Positions 8,547 through 17,331 are shown, numbered from the stretch's first letter. The stretch: 64,000 bases of DNA from an uncultured Prevotellaceae bacterium (GCA_947169245.1 CAMVPA010000003.1:52113-116112), one strand, 5' to 3'. Notes: a model not told the origin generated them from the sequence alone. Numbers and translations are program-made.

Positions 8547-10894
8547 GGCTGTATCTCCTTGAATTTCTGGCGGTAGGCATCAGCCTGCCGCGGGTCGTAC
8601 GGGAACTTCTTACGCAACTCGTCGCTGAGATGCACGTCGCTGGCATAGAGGCGGCGCTGCAGTGTGGGGTCGATGTCGAAGGCATGCTGCAGATAGGCCA
8701 GAAACGAGGGTGTCTGATTCTCCTTCATGCGCATAGCCTCCTCAACACCGTAGCGCTGTGCCAGTTCCATGAAGTCGTCGTCGCTGGTCTCAGTGCTGTT
8801 GGCCGCAATCATCGCCTTCATGTACCACTTCTTAGCCGAGGCGTCGTCGAGCGAGTCGACAAGCTGCTCCACCTGCTGATAGGTAAGTCCCAGCTCGGGA
8901 GCCAGCTCAAAGCTGAGCACCGCCCGGTTCTCTCTGCCCGAGGTCATGGCATAGTTCAGCGCCTGCCGTGCCCGTTGCTCCTCCTCGGCGGTCTTCCCCT
9001 GTTTGAAGAAGAGCGTCTCCAAGTCGGTGAACATCTTGATGTTGCGGTATTCGGGGACGTCGGGCAGCTTATCGGCCAGATGGGCGGCGGCGCCCAGTTT
9101 CATGTCCTTAAACAGCATGACGGCCTGATTGGCTACTATCTCGCGACGGTTCACCATATAGCGGTAGGTGTTGTCGTACGAAATTTGGCGTTCCACCTCA
9201 AGCCCCGACTTCATGTCGACGAACGGCTTCAGCAGCTCCGTGTCAATGCTGTCGTCGGCCAGGGCGTAGCAGGCCATGCAGTTGGCAATATAGGCTGCAA
9301 AGGGACTGTAGCGCGAACCCTGACGCACGCTCAGTTCACGGTGAATACGACCAATGAGCAGGCGCCGTTCTGCCGAGTCGCGTATCTGTGTCAGCAAGTT
9401 ATAGTAGTCGCCGTTGCTGAACTTATTGTCGCCGCCCTCGGCATAGCTGGCATCATTGCGGTAGACCCACAGCGCCTCCTCGGGGTCAAGCACCTTGTTC
9501 TGGCGGATCAGGTAGGAACAGTGCATGACGCGCTGGTGCTGCAGGATGTCGCCAATGGTGGGGTTGCTCTCCATCATGCGGCGAATACCAGCCATGTTCC
9601 TGGCCTCGGCATACTGTCGCAGCTCCTCGCCCTCGCCACGCTGTCCACGCTCAACGAGCGAGTCAGCGACGTCGGTCCAGCTGAAGACCTTAGGACGTGC
9701 AGCCTGCAGACTCACGCCACGGGTATAGGGGCTGATCATGCTCAGCGCCTTGGCAGCACGCTTCTCGGCCAGCTCGGCATTACGCTCGGCGTTGCCGTCG
9801 GGCGACGCCGTACCCTGAATCTTCACGTTGATGAGCTGTCGACCATACGACTGCAGCTCGCGCACCAGCTGCTGGATGGCCGACGTGTTGACGGAGTCGT
9901 CAGTCAGCTGGTCACGGCCTATTACGAATGTCAGTTGCAAGTCGCGATTTGCCTCACGCAACTGGGCACGCGACGGCTCGTAGTAGCGGCTGTCGAGGGT
10001 CATGTCGCGACGGGCCATGCTGACATCGAGCATGCGCCAGGGTTTGCGGCTGTTGCAGCTGCCTTCGCGTGACGCATCGTCATAATAGACGTGGGTCATA
10101 TCCTCTAACCGCAGCCGGCCCTGCCACTTGTAGTTATGGTCGGGGTTAGGCTTCTGGTAGACGCTCTCCCAGTGGACAGTGCCGTCGCCGGGCAGCTCCA
10201 TCTTGTAGTAAGGTGCCAACGGGTCGTTACGCTGGTAGTCGAAACTCTTCTGACGGCGCTGGGCGGCATGATAGCGGCGGCCCTCGCCCACCAGCGGCTC
10301 CAGAAACTGGACGGTGTCCTCCGTCTGACAGTCGACGACGACGGGCTGGAAGATGAGTCTCGTGTTGCTGTCCACATAGCCCTCGGGCAGTGTCAGCATG
10401 ACGTCCCACCGCAGCGTCGGGCCGTCGTCGACGGCAGGCAGCTCGCGAACCTTCAGACCACGTTTCTCGCCTATGACATCGGTGTTCTTCAGCAGGATGC
10501 CGTCGGCAGCATCGCCCTTGATGACGATGTCGTAGCTGAGCCGCTTGTCAATGGGGGTGACAATGACGGAGCCTTCGCTGATGATGACCAGGGCACCCGT
10601 CTGCGCAATGTCGGCCTCGAAGTGGCCCTCGTAGTCGGGCTGCACGACATCGCCGGCCTTCATCGTGGTGTATTCGCCCTGCCCCATGGCCTGCTGACGG
10701 TAGCGCTGTGCCTGTTGACGGGCATCAGCGGCATGGTCGAAGATGTAGACGGGCACACTCAGCGGCACGCGCTCGGTCTTACCGTCGACACCGCGCATCT
10801 CGCGGCTCACGGTTCCCGTGACGTGTACCACCTGCGCACCGGCTGTCACCGTCAGCATCAGCAGCATCCATAGAAGCAGTATATATTGTCTCAA
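8543..10894 (-). CDS. OmpA-like C-terminal domain envelope protein (DUF3868-type neighbourhood)
   Basis: A 783-residue secreted protein with signal peptide MRQYILLLWMLLMLTVTAGA. The N-terminal half is beta-rich with carboxypeptidase-regulatory-like character. The middle (about residues 325-400) shows an OmpA/MotB-like motif, IKIQ-type strand then GTASPDGNAERNAELAEKRA, the peptidoglycan-binding signature of these proteins. The C-terminal 300 residues are helical, TPR-like. It is third in the minus-strand operon DUF3575, DUF3575, OmpA-like, barrel; in Bacteroidales such sets often accompany fimbrial or other surface assemblies (family knowledge). No fimbrillin gene is visible in this window. 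Confidence 0.7.
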   Translation of the reverse strand: MRQYILLLWMLLMLTVTAGAQVVHVTGTVSREMRGVDGKTERVPLSVPVYIFDHAADARQQAQRYRQQAMGQGEYTTMKAGDVVQPDYEGHFEADIAQTGALVIISEGSVIVTPIDKRLSYDIVIKGDAADGILLKNTDVIGEKRGLKVRELPAVDDGPTLRWDVMLTLPEGYVDSNTRLIFQPVVVDCQTEDTVQFLEPLVGEGRRYHAAQRRQKSFDYQRNDPLAPYYKMELPGDGTVHWESVYQKPNPDHNYKWQGRLRLEDMTHVYYDDASREGSCNSRKPWRMLDVSMARRDMTLDSRYYEPSRAQLREANRDLQLTFVIGRDQLTDDSVNTSAIQQLVRELQSYGRQLINVKIQGTASPDGNAERNAELAEKRAAKALSMISPYTRGVSLQAARPKVFSWTDVADSLVERGQRGEGEELRQYAEARNMAGIRRMMESNPTIGDILQHQRVMHCSYLIRQNKVLDPEEALWVYRNDASYAEGGDNKFSNGDYYNLLTQIRDSAERRLLIGRIHRELSVRQGSRYSPFAAYIANCMACYALADDSIDTELLKPFVDMKSGLEVERQISYDNTYRYMVNRREIVANQAVMLFKDMKLGAAAHLADKLPDVPEYRNIKMFTDLETLFFKQGKTAEEEQRARQALNYAMTSGRENRAVLSFELAPELGLTYQQVEQLVDSLDDASAKKWYMKAMIAANSTETSDDDFMELAQRYGVEEAMRMKENQTPSFLAYLQHAFDIDPTLQRRLYASDVHLSDELRKKFPYDPRQADAYRQKFKEIQP

Positions 10895-10928
10895 CGTCTT
10901 GTCTTGTTACTTTTCTTTCGTTCTCTCT

Positions 10929-11459
10929 TTACATGATGATATAGCTCAGCGTCACGCCCACAGTCGTCGGGATGGTATAGTTCTGGTTGCCCTGGTGGCG
11001 GTCTTCAGAATGTACCAGCCCGAAGCCGGAGTGGAAGTCCACGTTCCAGTGTCTGGCCAACGGCATGACGTAGCCGAAGGTCAACCCGACACCTACGGCA
11101 CTGCCCATGTAGCTGCCAATGTCGAGCTTCATGTCGTAGCCGCCGACAAGGGCACCAATACCCACAAAGTGGTGATACATGGGACGCCCGCTCAGGTAGT
11201 AGCGCAGCTCAGGCTGCACAGCCAGCCCGGCAATGTCGCGGTGTATCCACGGATGCCATGCACCTATCACGGTCAGGTTGAGCGTTGCAGCTTGGCCGAC
11301 ACGCAATTCGCCACCTGCATCGAGCATGCCCGCTGTCAGCCACGCACAGTCGATGCCCGCCGACAGTTTCTGCGCCGACACAGGCGTTAATGCCGCCAAC
11401 CAACACCAAACAGCCATCACCAGCACTCTCCCTTGGGGGAGACGGAAGAGGGTCTTCAT
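10929..11459 (-). CDS. DUF3575-family outer-membrane protein
   Basis: A 176-residue protein read from the ATG at 11459, two bases after the stop of the upstream gene. A longer frame starting at 11597 overlaps that gene and is rejected. A signal peptide precedes KLSAGIDCAWLTAGMLDAGG. The motif LRYYLSGRPMYHHFVGIGA and the final aromatic strand are typical of DUF3575, small eight-stranded-barrel-like proteins of Bacteroidales envelopes. The signal peptide contains a fragment of the GC-rich palindromic element (11427-11449, encoding RLPQGR). It lies 34 bp before the OmpA-like gene. Confidence 0.7.
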   Translation of the reverse strand: MKTLFRLPQGRVLVMAVWCWLAALTPVSAQKLSAGIDCAWLTAGMLDAGGELRVGQAATLNLTVIGAWHPWIHRDIAGLAVQPELRYYLSGRPMYHHFVGIGALVGGYDMKLDIGSYMGSAVGVGLTFGYVMPLARHWNVDFHSGFGLVHSEDRHQGNQNYTIPTTVGVTLSYIIM

Positions 11460-11460
11460 T

Positions 11461-12426
11461 CTACTTCTCATAGCGCTGTCGTTTGACGCGCTCCAGTGAG
11501 TCGCGCAGATGTTTACGTTCCAACTCCAGCCGCTGCTGCTCGAAACGGCGTTCATAGTCGACACGCTCCAGCGAGTCGCGCCTGCGATCACGTTCACGCA
11601 GACGGGCCTGCTCCGTAGAGTCGCGCTTCAGTGCCAGCTCGTTCTGTAGTATGCGGTAGCGCTCGTCTATCTTGATGCGGTCGCGGTAGCGGTCGGCCAC
11701 CGAGGGGCCAAACCTGTAGACCAGCGACACGCGCACCATATCCATATTACAGACATAGGGCAAAGGGTTGGTCACCAACCGCCAACTGCCCTTCGGTCGT
11801 GTCACCACATAGCTGTTCGACCGTCGTTTGTATTCCTCGACGGCACCAATCAGGAAACCGCCGTTGACACTCACTTCCAGGTCTAACGAGCTACCGTTCG
11901 GATAGCCGTAGAGAGGGGCTATGGTGCCACCTGTCATACCGGTCAGTATTCCGTAGCCACGATAGCCTGTTGAAGCCATCTTCAGGCTGAAGTCGGAATA
12001 GCCGCCGAAGAAGCCCCAGAACCATGAGCGGCGCAGACCATTGCCGTGATGGTAACGCCGCACTTCGGCACGTACCTCCTTCAGGTTATGAACCATGTAG
12101 GGCACCTCCCATTCGTTGTTGGCCCACCAAGCCCGTGCGCTGGCTCCCACCGTCCAGTGGTTCCAGTTATGACTGCCCAATGTCCACTCTGCCCCGATGT
12201 TAGGCGACAGCAGCAGCCATCCCAGCGTATTGGTGCGCCAGGCCAGCCGTTCATGCCATGCGAGCGTGTCAAGTTGGTTTGTGCGTAGAAGGTTGCGGGG
12301 GGATTTCGAGGTACGAGGTGCGAGGTGCGAGGTACGAGGATAGTCAGACATAGCAGGGGCTGCCGCCACGAATAACGTTAGCAGCGCCACCAAAACCATC
12401 GTATAAACTAATCTCGCACCTCGCAC
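11461..12426 (-). CDS. DUF3575-family outer-membrane protein with charged C-terminal tail
   Basis: A protein of 321 residues if started at the GTG of 12426. The ATG at 12399 (MVLVALLTLFVAAAPA) gives a cleaner signal peptide and is preferred, because the upstream codons lie inside a repeat. The core (WHERLAWRTNTLGWLLLSPN, then VRRYH, then GYSDFSLK) matches DUF3575. The last 80 residues are a charged coiled coil (ELERKHLRDSLERVKRQ). Residues shortly after the signal peptide (YPRTSHLAPRTSKS) are encoded by a 39-bp phrase that also occurs exactly in the PBP4-type gene. It follows nadB by 72 bp on the same strand. Confidence 0.65.
   Translation of the reverse strand: MRGARLVYTMVLVALLTLFVAAAPAMSDYPRTSHLAPRTSKSPRNLLRTNQLDTLAWHERLAWRTNTLGWLLLSPNIGAEWTLGSHNWNHWTVGASARAWWANNEWEVPYMVHNLKEVRAEVRRYHHGNGLRRSWFWGFFGGYSDFSLKMASTGYRGYGILTGMTGGTIAPLYGYPNGSSLDLEVSVNGGFLIGAVEEYKRRSNSYVVTRPKGSWRLVTNPLPYVCNMDMVRVSLVYRFGPSVADRYRDRIKIDERYRILQNELALKRDSTEQARLRERDRRRDSLERVDYERRFEQQRLELERKHLRDSLERVKRQRYEK
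12306..12344. repeat. 39-bp phrase element, exact copy of one at 14997-15035
   Basis: This 39-bp stretch (phrases gaggtacgag and gaggtgcgag) is identical to 14997-15035 in a different gene read from the other strand. It is translated here as part of YPRTSHLAPRTSK. Related shorter copies lie at 12411-12432 (inverted) and 33149-33160. Confidence 0.9.
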
Positions 12427-12471
12427 CTCGAAAACAATTCTTACCTCTCACTTCTTACCCCTTACCTCTCA

Positions 12472-12517
12472 CCACTCATTTGTCGTACGCATGACCACTC
12501 ATTTGTCGTACGCATGA
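12472..12517 (-). repeat. 23-bp perfect tandem duplication across the nadB stop codon
   Basis: Bases 12472-12494 and 12495-12517 are identical. The right copy holds the last codons and TGA stop of nadB (HAYDK then stop), and the left copy repeats them downstream. This is the signature of slippage or a short duplication at the gene end. Confidence 0.9.
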
Positions 12518-14220
12518 ACAGGATAGTCAATGGTGTAATGCAGTCCTCGACACTCCTTGCGTTCCAGCGCCCAACGGGTAATGAGGTAGCCCACGTTAAT
12601 CATGTTACGCAGCTCGCAGATGTCGCGGCTGGCCTTCACACGCTTGAAGAGACGCTCCGTCTCCTCGTAGAGCATGTCCAGGCGGTCCCAGGCACGGTGC
12701 AGGCGGAGGTCGCTGCGGACGATGCCGACGTAGTTGGCCATAATCTGATTGACCTCCTTGACCGACTGTGTGATAAGCACTTTCTCCTCGTTGGTCATCG
12801 TTCCCTCGTCGTTCCACTCGGGCACTCGCTCGTTGAAGTCGTAGAGGTCGACGTGCGCCAGAGAGTCCTTGGCGGCAGTGTCAGCATAGACGACGGCCTC
12901 GATGAGCGAGTTGGAGGCCAGACGGTTGCCACCGTGCAGCCCCGTGCATGAGCACTCGCCGAGGGCGTAGAGGCGCTCGATGCTGGACTGTCCGTTGAGG
13001 TCGACCTTGATGCCGCCGCACATATAGTGGGCTGCAGGGCGCACGGGGATATAGTCGGTGGTGATGTCGATACCCATCGACAGACACTTCTGGTAGATGT
13101 TGGGGAAGTGGTGGCGCGTCTCGGCCGGGTCCTTATGGGTGACGTCCAGACAGACATGGTCCAGACCGTGAATCTTCATCTCCTTGTCAATGGCACGGGC
13201 CACGATGTCGCGCGGCGCCAGCGACAGGCGCTCGTCATACTTCTCCATGAAGGTCTCGCCGTTGGGCAGCTTCAGGATGCCGCCGTAGCCGCGCATGGCC
13301 TCTGTGATGAGGTAGGCGGGGTGCGTCTCCTTAGGGTTGTGGAGCACCGTCGGGTGGAACTGCACGAACTCCATGTCCTGTACCGTTCCCTTGGCACGGT
13401 AGACCATGGCGATGCCGTCGCCGGTAGCGATGACGGGGTTCGAGGTCGTCAGATAGACGGCGCCGCAGCCGCCGGTACACATGACGGTGATTTTGGCGAG
13501 GTAAGTATCGACCCGACACCCATCCTCATTCCCTCCCGCACGGGAGGGGCGTTTTGTTACATCTGACGACAGATTTTGCCCTTGAGTGTCATCACTCTCC
13601 CCTCCCGCACGGGAGGGGTCGGGGGTGGGTATCACATAGGCCCCGTAGCACTGGATATTCGGCGAACGGCGGGTGACACGCACGCCCAGATGGTGCTGCG
13701 TGATAATCTCCACCGCAAAGTGGTTCTCCTTGACATCGATGTCGGGACAGCGGCGCACAGCCTCCATCAGACCACGCTGTATCTCGGCTCCCGTGTCGTC
13801 GGCATGGTGCAGGATGCGGAACTCCGAGTGCCCGCCCTCACGGTGCAGGTCGAATGTGCCGTCGTCCTTGCGGTCGAAACTGACGCCCCACTCCACCAGC
13901 TCACGAATCTGGTCGGGAGCCATGCGGACCACCTGCTCCACGGCATGGCGGTCGCTGATGTAGTCGCCCGCAATCATCGTGTCCTCGATGTGCTTGTCGA
14001 AGTTGTCGACAGCCAGGTTGGTCACTGAGGCGACACCGCCTTGGGCAAACGAGGTGTTGGCCTCTTCGAGCGACGTCTTGCAGATCATGCAGATTCTGGC
14101 ACCTTCATGCTCCTTGCCGCTTGCATCTTGCTTCTCACGCAGGGCGCGAGCCACCTTCAGGGCGTAACTCATGCCGGCCACGCCTGCTCCTATAATCAGG
14201 AAGTCATACTTGTATACCAT
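12499..14220 (-). CDS. nadB: L-aspartate oxidase
   Basis: A 573-residue flavoenzyme that oxidises L-aspartate to iminoaspartate, the first step of de novo NAD synthesis, with quinolinate synthase (not in this window) next. The N-terminal dinucleotide-binding motif IIGAGVAGMSYALKVA (about residues 9-24), the active-site stretch around HREGGHSEFRILHHADDTG, and HYMCGGIKVDLNGQ with GLHGGNRLASNSL in the C-terminal half identify it. The protein is longer than usual because about 35 residues between GAYV (residue 194) and VDTYLAK come from two inverted copies of a palindromic element. A TACCTTTG promoter at 14250-14243 gives a short leader. It diverges from the PBP4-type gene. Confidence 0.93.
   Translation of the reverse strand: MVYKYDFLIIGAGVAGMSYALKVARALREKQDASGKEHEGARICMICKTSLEEANTSFAQGGVASVTNLAVDNFDKHIEDTMIAGDYISDRHAVEQVVRMAPDQIRELVEWGVSFDRKDDGTFDLHREGGHSEFRILHHADDTGAEIQRGLMEAVRRCPDIDVKENHFAVEIITQHHLGVRVTRRSPNIQCYGAYVIPTPDPSRAGGESDDTQGQNLSSDVTKRPSRAGGNEDGCRVDTYLAKITVMCTGGCGAVYLTTSNPVIATGDGIAMVYRAKGTVQDMEFVQFHPTVLHNPKETHPAYLITEAMRGYGGILKLPNGETFMEKYDERLSLAPRDIVARAIDKEMKIHGLDHVCLDVTHKDPAETRHHFPNIYQKCLSMGIDITTDYIPVRPAAHYMCGGIKVDLNGQSSIERLYALGECSCTGLHGGNRLASNSLIEAVVYADTAAKDSLAHVDLYDFNERVPEWNDEGTMTNEEKVLITQSVKEVNQIMANYVGIVRSDLRLHRAWDRLDMLYEETERLFKRVKASRDICELRNMINVGYLITRWALERKECRGLHYTIDYPVHAYDK
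13531..13635. repeat. Two inverted copies of the GC-rich palindromic element inside nadB
   Basis: Palindromes at 13531-13549 and 13598-13618 (ccctcccgcacgggaggg core), the second followed by the gggggtgggtat tail, form an in-frame insert. The encoded peptide begins VIPTPDPSRAGG, nearly the same as the peptide of the gcvT insert (VIPTPNPSRTGG). Confidence 0.9.
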
Positions 14221-14242
14221 ATTAATATAGACTTTGACGGTG

Positions 14243-14250
14243 CAAAGGTA
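14243..14250 (-). promoter_or_regulatory. nadB promoter -7 element
   Basis: TACCTTTG on the minus strand, 23 bp upstream of the nadB start, matches the Bacteroidetes TAnnTTTG -7 consensus. Confidence 0.7.
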
Positions 14251-14256
14251 CGAAAA

Positions 14257-14289
14257 AAATGAGAAATGAGAAATGAGAAATGAGAAATT
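14257..14289. repeat. aaatgag tandem repeat in the nadB/PBP4 divergent region
   Basis: Four copies of the 8-bp phrase aaatgaga lie between the two divergent promoters. Related phrases occur at 38738-38784, upstream of the ketopantoate reductase. Confidence 0.8.
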
Positions 14290-14293
14290 TTAG

Positions 14294-14301
14294 TACCTTT
14301 G
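14294..14301 (+). promoter_or_regulatory. PBP4-type gene promoter -7 element
   Basis: TACCTTTG lies 8 bp before the ATG at 14310. With initiation a few bases downstream, the transcript would be nearly leaderless. Confidence 0.65.
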
Positions 14302-14309
14302 CAGCCAAA

Positions 14310-15686
14310 ATGAAGAAGACACTACTATTACTGCCTGCTTTTCTCCTGACGCTACACGTGACGGCACAGGAGGAAACGCGCGATGCCGAGGGCCTGATTG
14401 CCGACACGATATTGGCCGACACCGCGCTTGCCGATACTGCGTTTGCCGACACGCTGGTGGTCAACTCGCTGCCCTACCCCCAGAACATTATTCACCGGCT
14501 CGACTCGATGATAGCCCACAGCCGCACACTGCAGCACTCGCAGCTGGGACTGATGGTCTACGACCTGACGGCCGACTCCGCCATCTACGTCTACAACCAC
14601 CGCCAAACCATGCGTCCGGCATCGACCATGAAGCTGGTGACGGCCATCACCGCCATCGACCGTCTGGGCGGCAGCTACCAGCTACGCACCTCTTTATATT
14701 ATAAGGGGCACATCGCCGACCGCAAGCTGACGGGCGACGTCTACTGCGTGGGCGGCATGGATCCGCGCTTCGACGGCGACGACCTGCGTGCCTTCGTCGA
14801 GAGCATCTGCCAGCTGGGCGTCGACACCATCTGCGGACGACTGGTGGCCGACCGCACGTTCAAGGAGCCCGAGCTGCTGGGTGAAGGGTGGTGCTGGGAC
14901 GACGACAATCCCGTGCTGTCGCCGCTGCTGCTCAACCGCAAGGACAACCTCACGGAGCGGCTCGTCGAGAAGCTGCGCGAGAGGGGAGTCGTTTTTTCGA
15001 GGTACGAGGTGCGAGGTGCGAGGTACGAGGATAGTTCGAGGTACGAGGTGCAAGGTGCGAGGGACGAGGATAGTTCGAGGGACGAGGTTGATGTAAAATA
15101 CGAGGAGAGCGGCAAGGTGCCCAATGGGGCGGTGCTGCTGTGCACTCGCACACACACCATTGAGCAGGTGCTGACACGTATGATGAAGGAGAGCGACAAC
15201 CTCTACGCCGAGTCCATGTTCTTCCAGCTGGCAGCCGCCGGCGGCGCACGTCCCGCCAAGGCCAGCCATGCCCGTGCGGCCATCAACCGCATCATCCAGA
15301 AGATTGGTCTCGCGCCCTCAGCCTACAAGGTGGCCGACGGCAGCGGCCTGTCGCTCTACAACTACGTCAGCGCCGAGCTCCTCACCCGTCTGTTGCGCTA
15401 CGCCTGGCGCAATAAGAACATCAGCGACTGCCTCATGCCCACACTGCCCATCGCCGGTTTCGACGGCACACTGAAGAACCGCATGAAGGGCGACTACACC
15501 TGTGGCAACGTCCGTGCCAAGACGGGCACCCTCACAGGCATCTCCAGCCTTGCGGGCTACTGCACGGCAGCCAACGGCCACGAGCTCTGCTTCACCATCA
15601 TCAATCAGGGCGTGCTGCGCACCAACGACGGCCGCACCTTCCAGGACCGCGTCTGCCGCGTTCTCTGCGGAGGGAAGAAGGATTGA
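14310..15686 (+). CDS. dacB: D-alanyl-D-alanine carboxypeptidase/endopeptidase, PBP4 (DacB) type
   Basis: A 458-residue periplasmic peptidase of the S13 family that trims or cleaves peptidoglycan cross-links. The start at 14310 (MKKTLLLLPAFLLTLHVTAQ) gives a signal peptide; the upstream ATG at 14280 precedes the promoter. Active-site motifs are all present: SxxK in RPASTMKLVTA, SxN in KESDNLYAES, and KTG in VRAKTGTLTGISSLAGY. About 31 residues (around 230-260) with the pattern SRYEVRGARYEDS are a 39-bp phrase repeat inserted in the S13 insertion domain. The short Leu/Ala-Asp repeat after the signal peptide (DTILADTALADTAFADT) is also unusual. Confidence 0.9.
   Translation: MKKTLLLLPAFLLTLHVTAQEETRDAEGLIADTILADTALADTAFADTLVVNSLPYPQNIIHRLDSMIAHSRTLQHSQLGLMVYDLTADSAIYVYNHRQTMRPASTMKLVTAITAIDRLGGSYQLRTSLYYKGHIADRKLTGDVYCVGGMDPRFDGDDLRAFVESICQLGVDTICGRLVADRTFKEPELLGEGWCWDDDNPVLSPLLLNRKDNLTERLVEKLRERGVVFSRYEVRGARYEDSSRYEVQGARDEDSSRDEVDVKYEESGKVPNGAVLLCTRTHTIEQVLTRMMKESDNLYAESMFFQLAAAGGARPAKASHARAAINRIIQKIGLAPSAYKVADGSGLSLYNYVSAELLTRLLRYAWRNKNISDCLMPTLPIAGFDGTLKNRMKGDYTCGNVRAKTGTLTGISSLAGYCTAANGHELCFTIINQGVLRTNDGRTFQDRVCRVLCGGKKD
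14997..15090 (+). repeat. 39-bp tandem phrase repeat inside the PBP4-type gene
   Basis: Two full 39-bp units (14997-15035, 15036-15074) and a partial third encode SRYEVRGARYEDS, SRYEVQGARDEDS and SRDEV. The first unit is base-for-base identical to 12306-12344 in the DUF3575 gene. Confidence 0.9.
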
Positions 15687-15764
15687 AGAATTGAAGGATT
15701 GAAGAAAAATGACGTGAGAGCGAAGAAAAAGGACAGAAAATTTGCGGGTATCAGAAATTATTAT

Positions 15765-15772
15765 TACCTTTG
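15765..15772 (+). promoter_or_regulatory. tRNA-Val promoter
   Basis: TACCTTTG with a TTTG at 15741-15744, 20 bp upstream, fits the -33/-7 Bacteroidetes promoter. The tRNA begins 21 bp later. Confidence 0.75.
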
Positions 15773-15792
15773 CAGCCGAATTTAAAAATGAT

Positions 15793-15870
15793 AGGGGCAT
15801 AGCCCAGTTGGTTTAGAGCGCTGCAGTCACATTGCAGAGGTCCCCGGTTCGAGCCCGGGTGTCCCTACCA
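15793..15870 (+). tRNA. tRNA-Val (anticodon CAC)
   Basis: A cloverleaf can be drawn. Acceptor 15793-15799 pairs with 15860-15866 (one G-U). The anticodon stem ctgca/tgcag encloses the loop gtcacat, giving anticodon CAC at 15828-15830. The T-arm is cccgg-ttcgagc-ccggg, with discriminator A and an encoded CCA at 15868-15870. The D-stem has one C-A mismatch. CAC reads GUG (valine). The amino-acid identity is inferred from the anticodon only. Confidence 0.88.
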
Positions 15871-15875
15871 AAAAG

Positions 15876-15906
15876 AAAGTCCGACAATCGTCGGACTTTT
15901 CTTTTT
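15876..15906 (+). terminator. Rho-independent terminator after tRNA-Val
   Basis: Stem aaagtccgac (15876-15885) and gtcggacttt (15890-15899), four-base loop aatc, followed by a T-rich run. Confidence 0.85.
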
Positions 15907-15993
15907 CCCATTTATTGACTCGAACCCTCGCTACCTCGTATCGAGTCTGCTCACACGACCTTCAATTCTTCAATCCTCCAATCCTTCAATTCT

Positions 15994-17319
15994 TCATTTG
16001 CCCAGATACTGGCCTATGAAGAAGATGGCGCCAGTGGACTGTTCGCTGATGACGTAGAGGAACGGGCGGTTGGCGTGGAACTGGGCGTACTTGGGCTCTG
16101 ATACTGACGATTTCTCATACATCCCTACCACGGTGACGGCAGCTGCCTCGGTGCCTTCCTCGTTGAGCTTGATGCGGGCCACCTGCTTCATCAGGCCTAT
16201 ATACGTCTCAACATCGCAGAAGTTGGGGAACTCGGCATAATACTCACTGAAGGCTCTCGGCATGCCCAGTGCCGACATGAATTCTTTCAGGTTGATGTCC
16301 GACTGCGTCTCGAAGCGGGGCAGCTTCACGTCGACGACGGCACTGCCCATCCAACGGTAGCGCTGCCAGCTGTCGGCCGTCAGCGTATTCAGCACATCGA
16401 TGATGCTCTTGTCCTCCTTGGGCAGGAAGATGGTCATGCTGTAGGCGTTGTTGCCGTAGGGCAGACGTAGCACCTGACAGTCGTCGTTCTCGGTATAGCT
16501 GAACTCGTGCTCCTGGTGCATCATGGGCACCGTCACCGTCTCACTCCCACCGCACTTGAAGGTCTCGTCCTTGGTGTTGCCCGTGTCGAACTTCTCGGCC
16601 CAGGCACCCTTGAAGTAGATGGCATTGAGCAGATAGCTGACGGCCGACGGGTCGAACTCGTCCTCCTTCAGCACCTCGGGAATCATTCCTTCCGTATGGT
16701 CGTTGCCCCACTTGTTGATGACGTCGCGCGTCTGGCCGTCGTAGAAGTTGCGGGTCTCGGGCTCAGCGCCGTAGTAGGTCTTAGCCTTGCTGATGAAGTC
16801 GGCCTTCAGCTGGTAGCCCTTGTTCATGTAGATGGTGTTGGCAATCATCACCTTCGTGAGCTTGTCGAGCGATGGAGCCTCAGTCAGCATCTTCCGGCAG
16901 AAGTCGTTGATGCCCTGAGCGCCGGCCTCGCCAAAGCCCAGCACCTTGTTGATCTCCGCCTGCGTCTGGCCAGCGGCGCCGTTGTTCAGCATGCCCAGGG
17001 CGTAGGTGATGCTGATGGGTGAGACTATCTGGCTCTTTTCGGGCACGAAACAAATGGCGTCAGAACCAGACGTCACCTGCTGGAACAGTTTGAAGGCGAA
17101 GTCGTTGTTACCCTGCACCAGCTCCTGCTCCGAGCGCGTCAGCGTGATGTCCTTCAGGTCGTTGTCTTCGTTCGACAGCGGGGTGTCAGGCGTCTCGCCG
17201 TTCTCAACAGGCGGCGGTCCGTCGGGCAAGTCGTTATTGTCACTCGTGGAGCATCCCACCATTGTCACTGCTGCCATCAGGGCGGCAGCCGCCCATGTCA
17301 AACTTGTTCTTTTCATCAT
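15994..17319 (-). CDS. Serpin-family protease inhibitor lipoprotein
   Basis: A 441-residue serpin with a lipoprotein signal peptide (lipobox VGCS, Cys about residue 23), so it is probably membrane-anchored outside the cytoplasm. The reactive-centre hinge NEEGTEAAAVTVVGMYEKSS fits the inhibitory consensus (Gly P15, Thr P14, Ala-rich P12-P10). Counting from the hinge puts Lys at P1 and Ser at P1', suggesting a trypsin-like target. The C-terminal FHANRPFLYVISEQSTGAIF matches the serpin signature. A bacterial serpin could protect against host or microbial proteases (inference). The TAATTTTG element at 17331-17324 is almost on the start codon. Confidence 0.92.
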   Translation of the reverse strand: MMKRTSLTWAAAALMAAVTMVGCSTSDNNDLPDGPPPVENGETPDTPLSNEDNDLKDITLTRSEQELVQGNNDFAFKLFQQVTSGSDAICFVPEKSQIVSPISITYALGMLNNGAAGQTQAEINKVLGFGEAGAQGINDFCRKMLTEAPSLDKLTKVMIANTIYMNKGYQLKADFISKAKTYYGAEPETRNFYDGQTRDVINKWGNDHTEGMIPEVLKEDEFDPSAVSYLLNAIYFKGAWAEKFDTGNTKDETFKCGGSETVTVPMMHQEHEFSYTENDDCQVLRLPYGNNAYSMTIFLPKEDKSIIDVLNTLTADSWQRYRWMGSAVVDVKLPRFETQSDINLKEFMSALGMPRAFSEYYAEFPNFCDVETYIGLMKQVARIKLNEEGTEAAAVTVVGMYEKSSVSEPKYAQFHANRPFLYVISEQSTGAIFFIGQYLGK

Positions 17320-17323
17320 GCGG

Positions 17324-17331
17324 CAAAATTA
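17324..17331 (-). promoter_or_regulatory. Serpin promoter -7 element
   Basis: TAATTTTG on the minus strand ends 4 bp before the first ATG of the serpin, implying a very short leader or use of the second ATG at 17316. Confidence 0.5.

Noticed and set aside
8438..10072. Long plus-strand frame of 544 codons
   Set aside because: It lies opposite the OmpA-like gene, has no family resemblance, and arises from high G+C codon bias.
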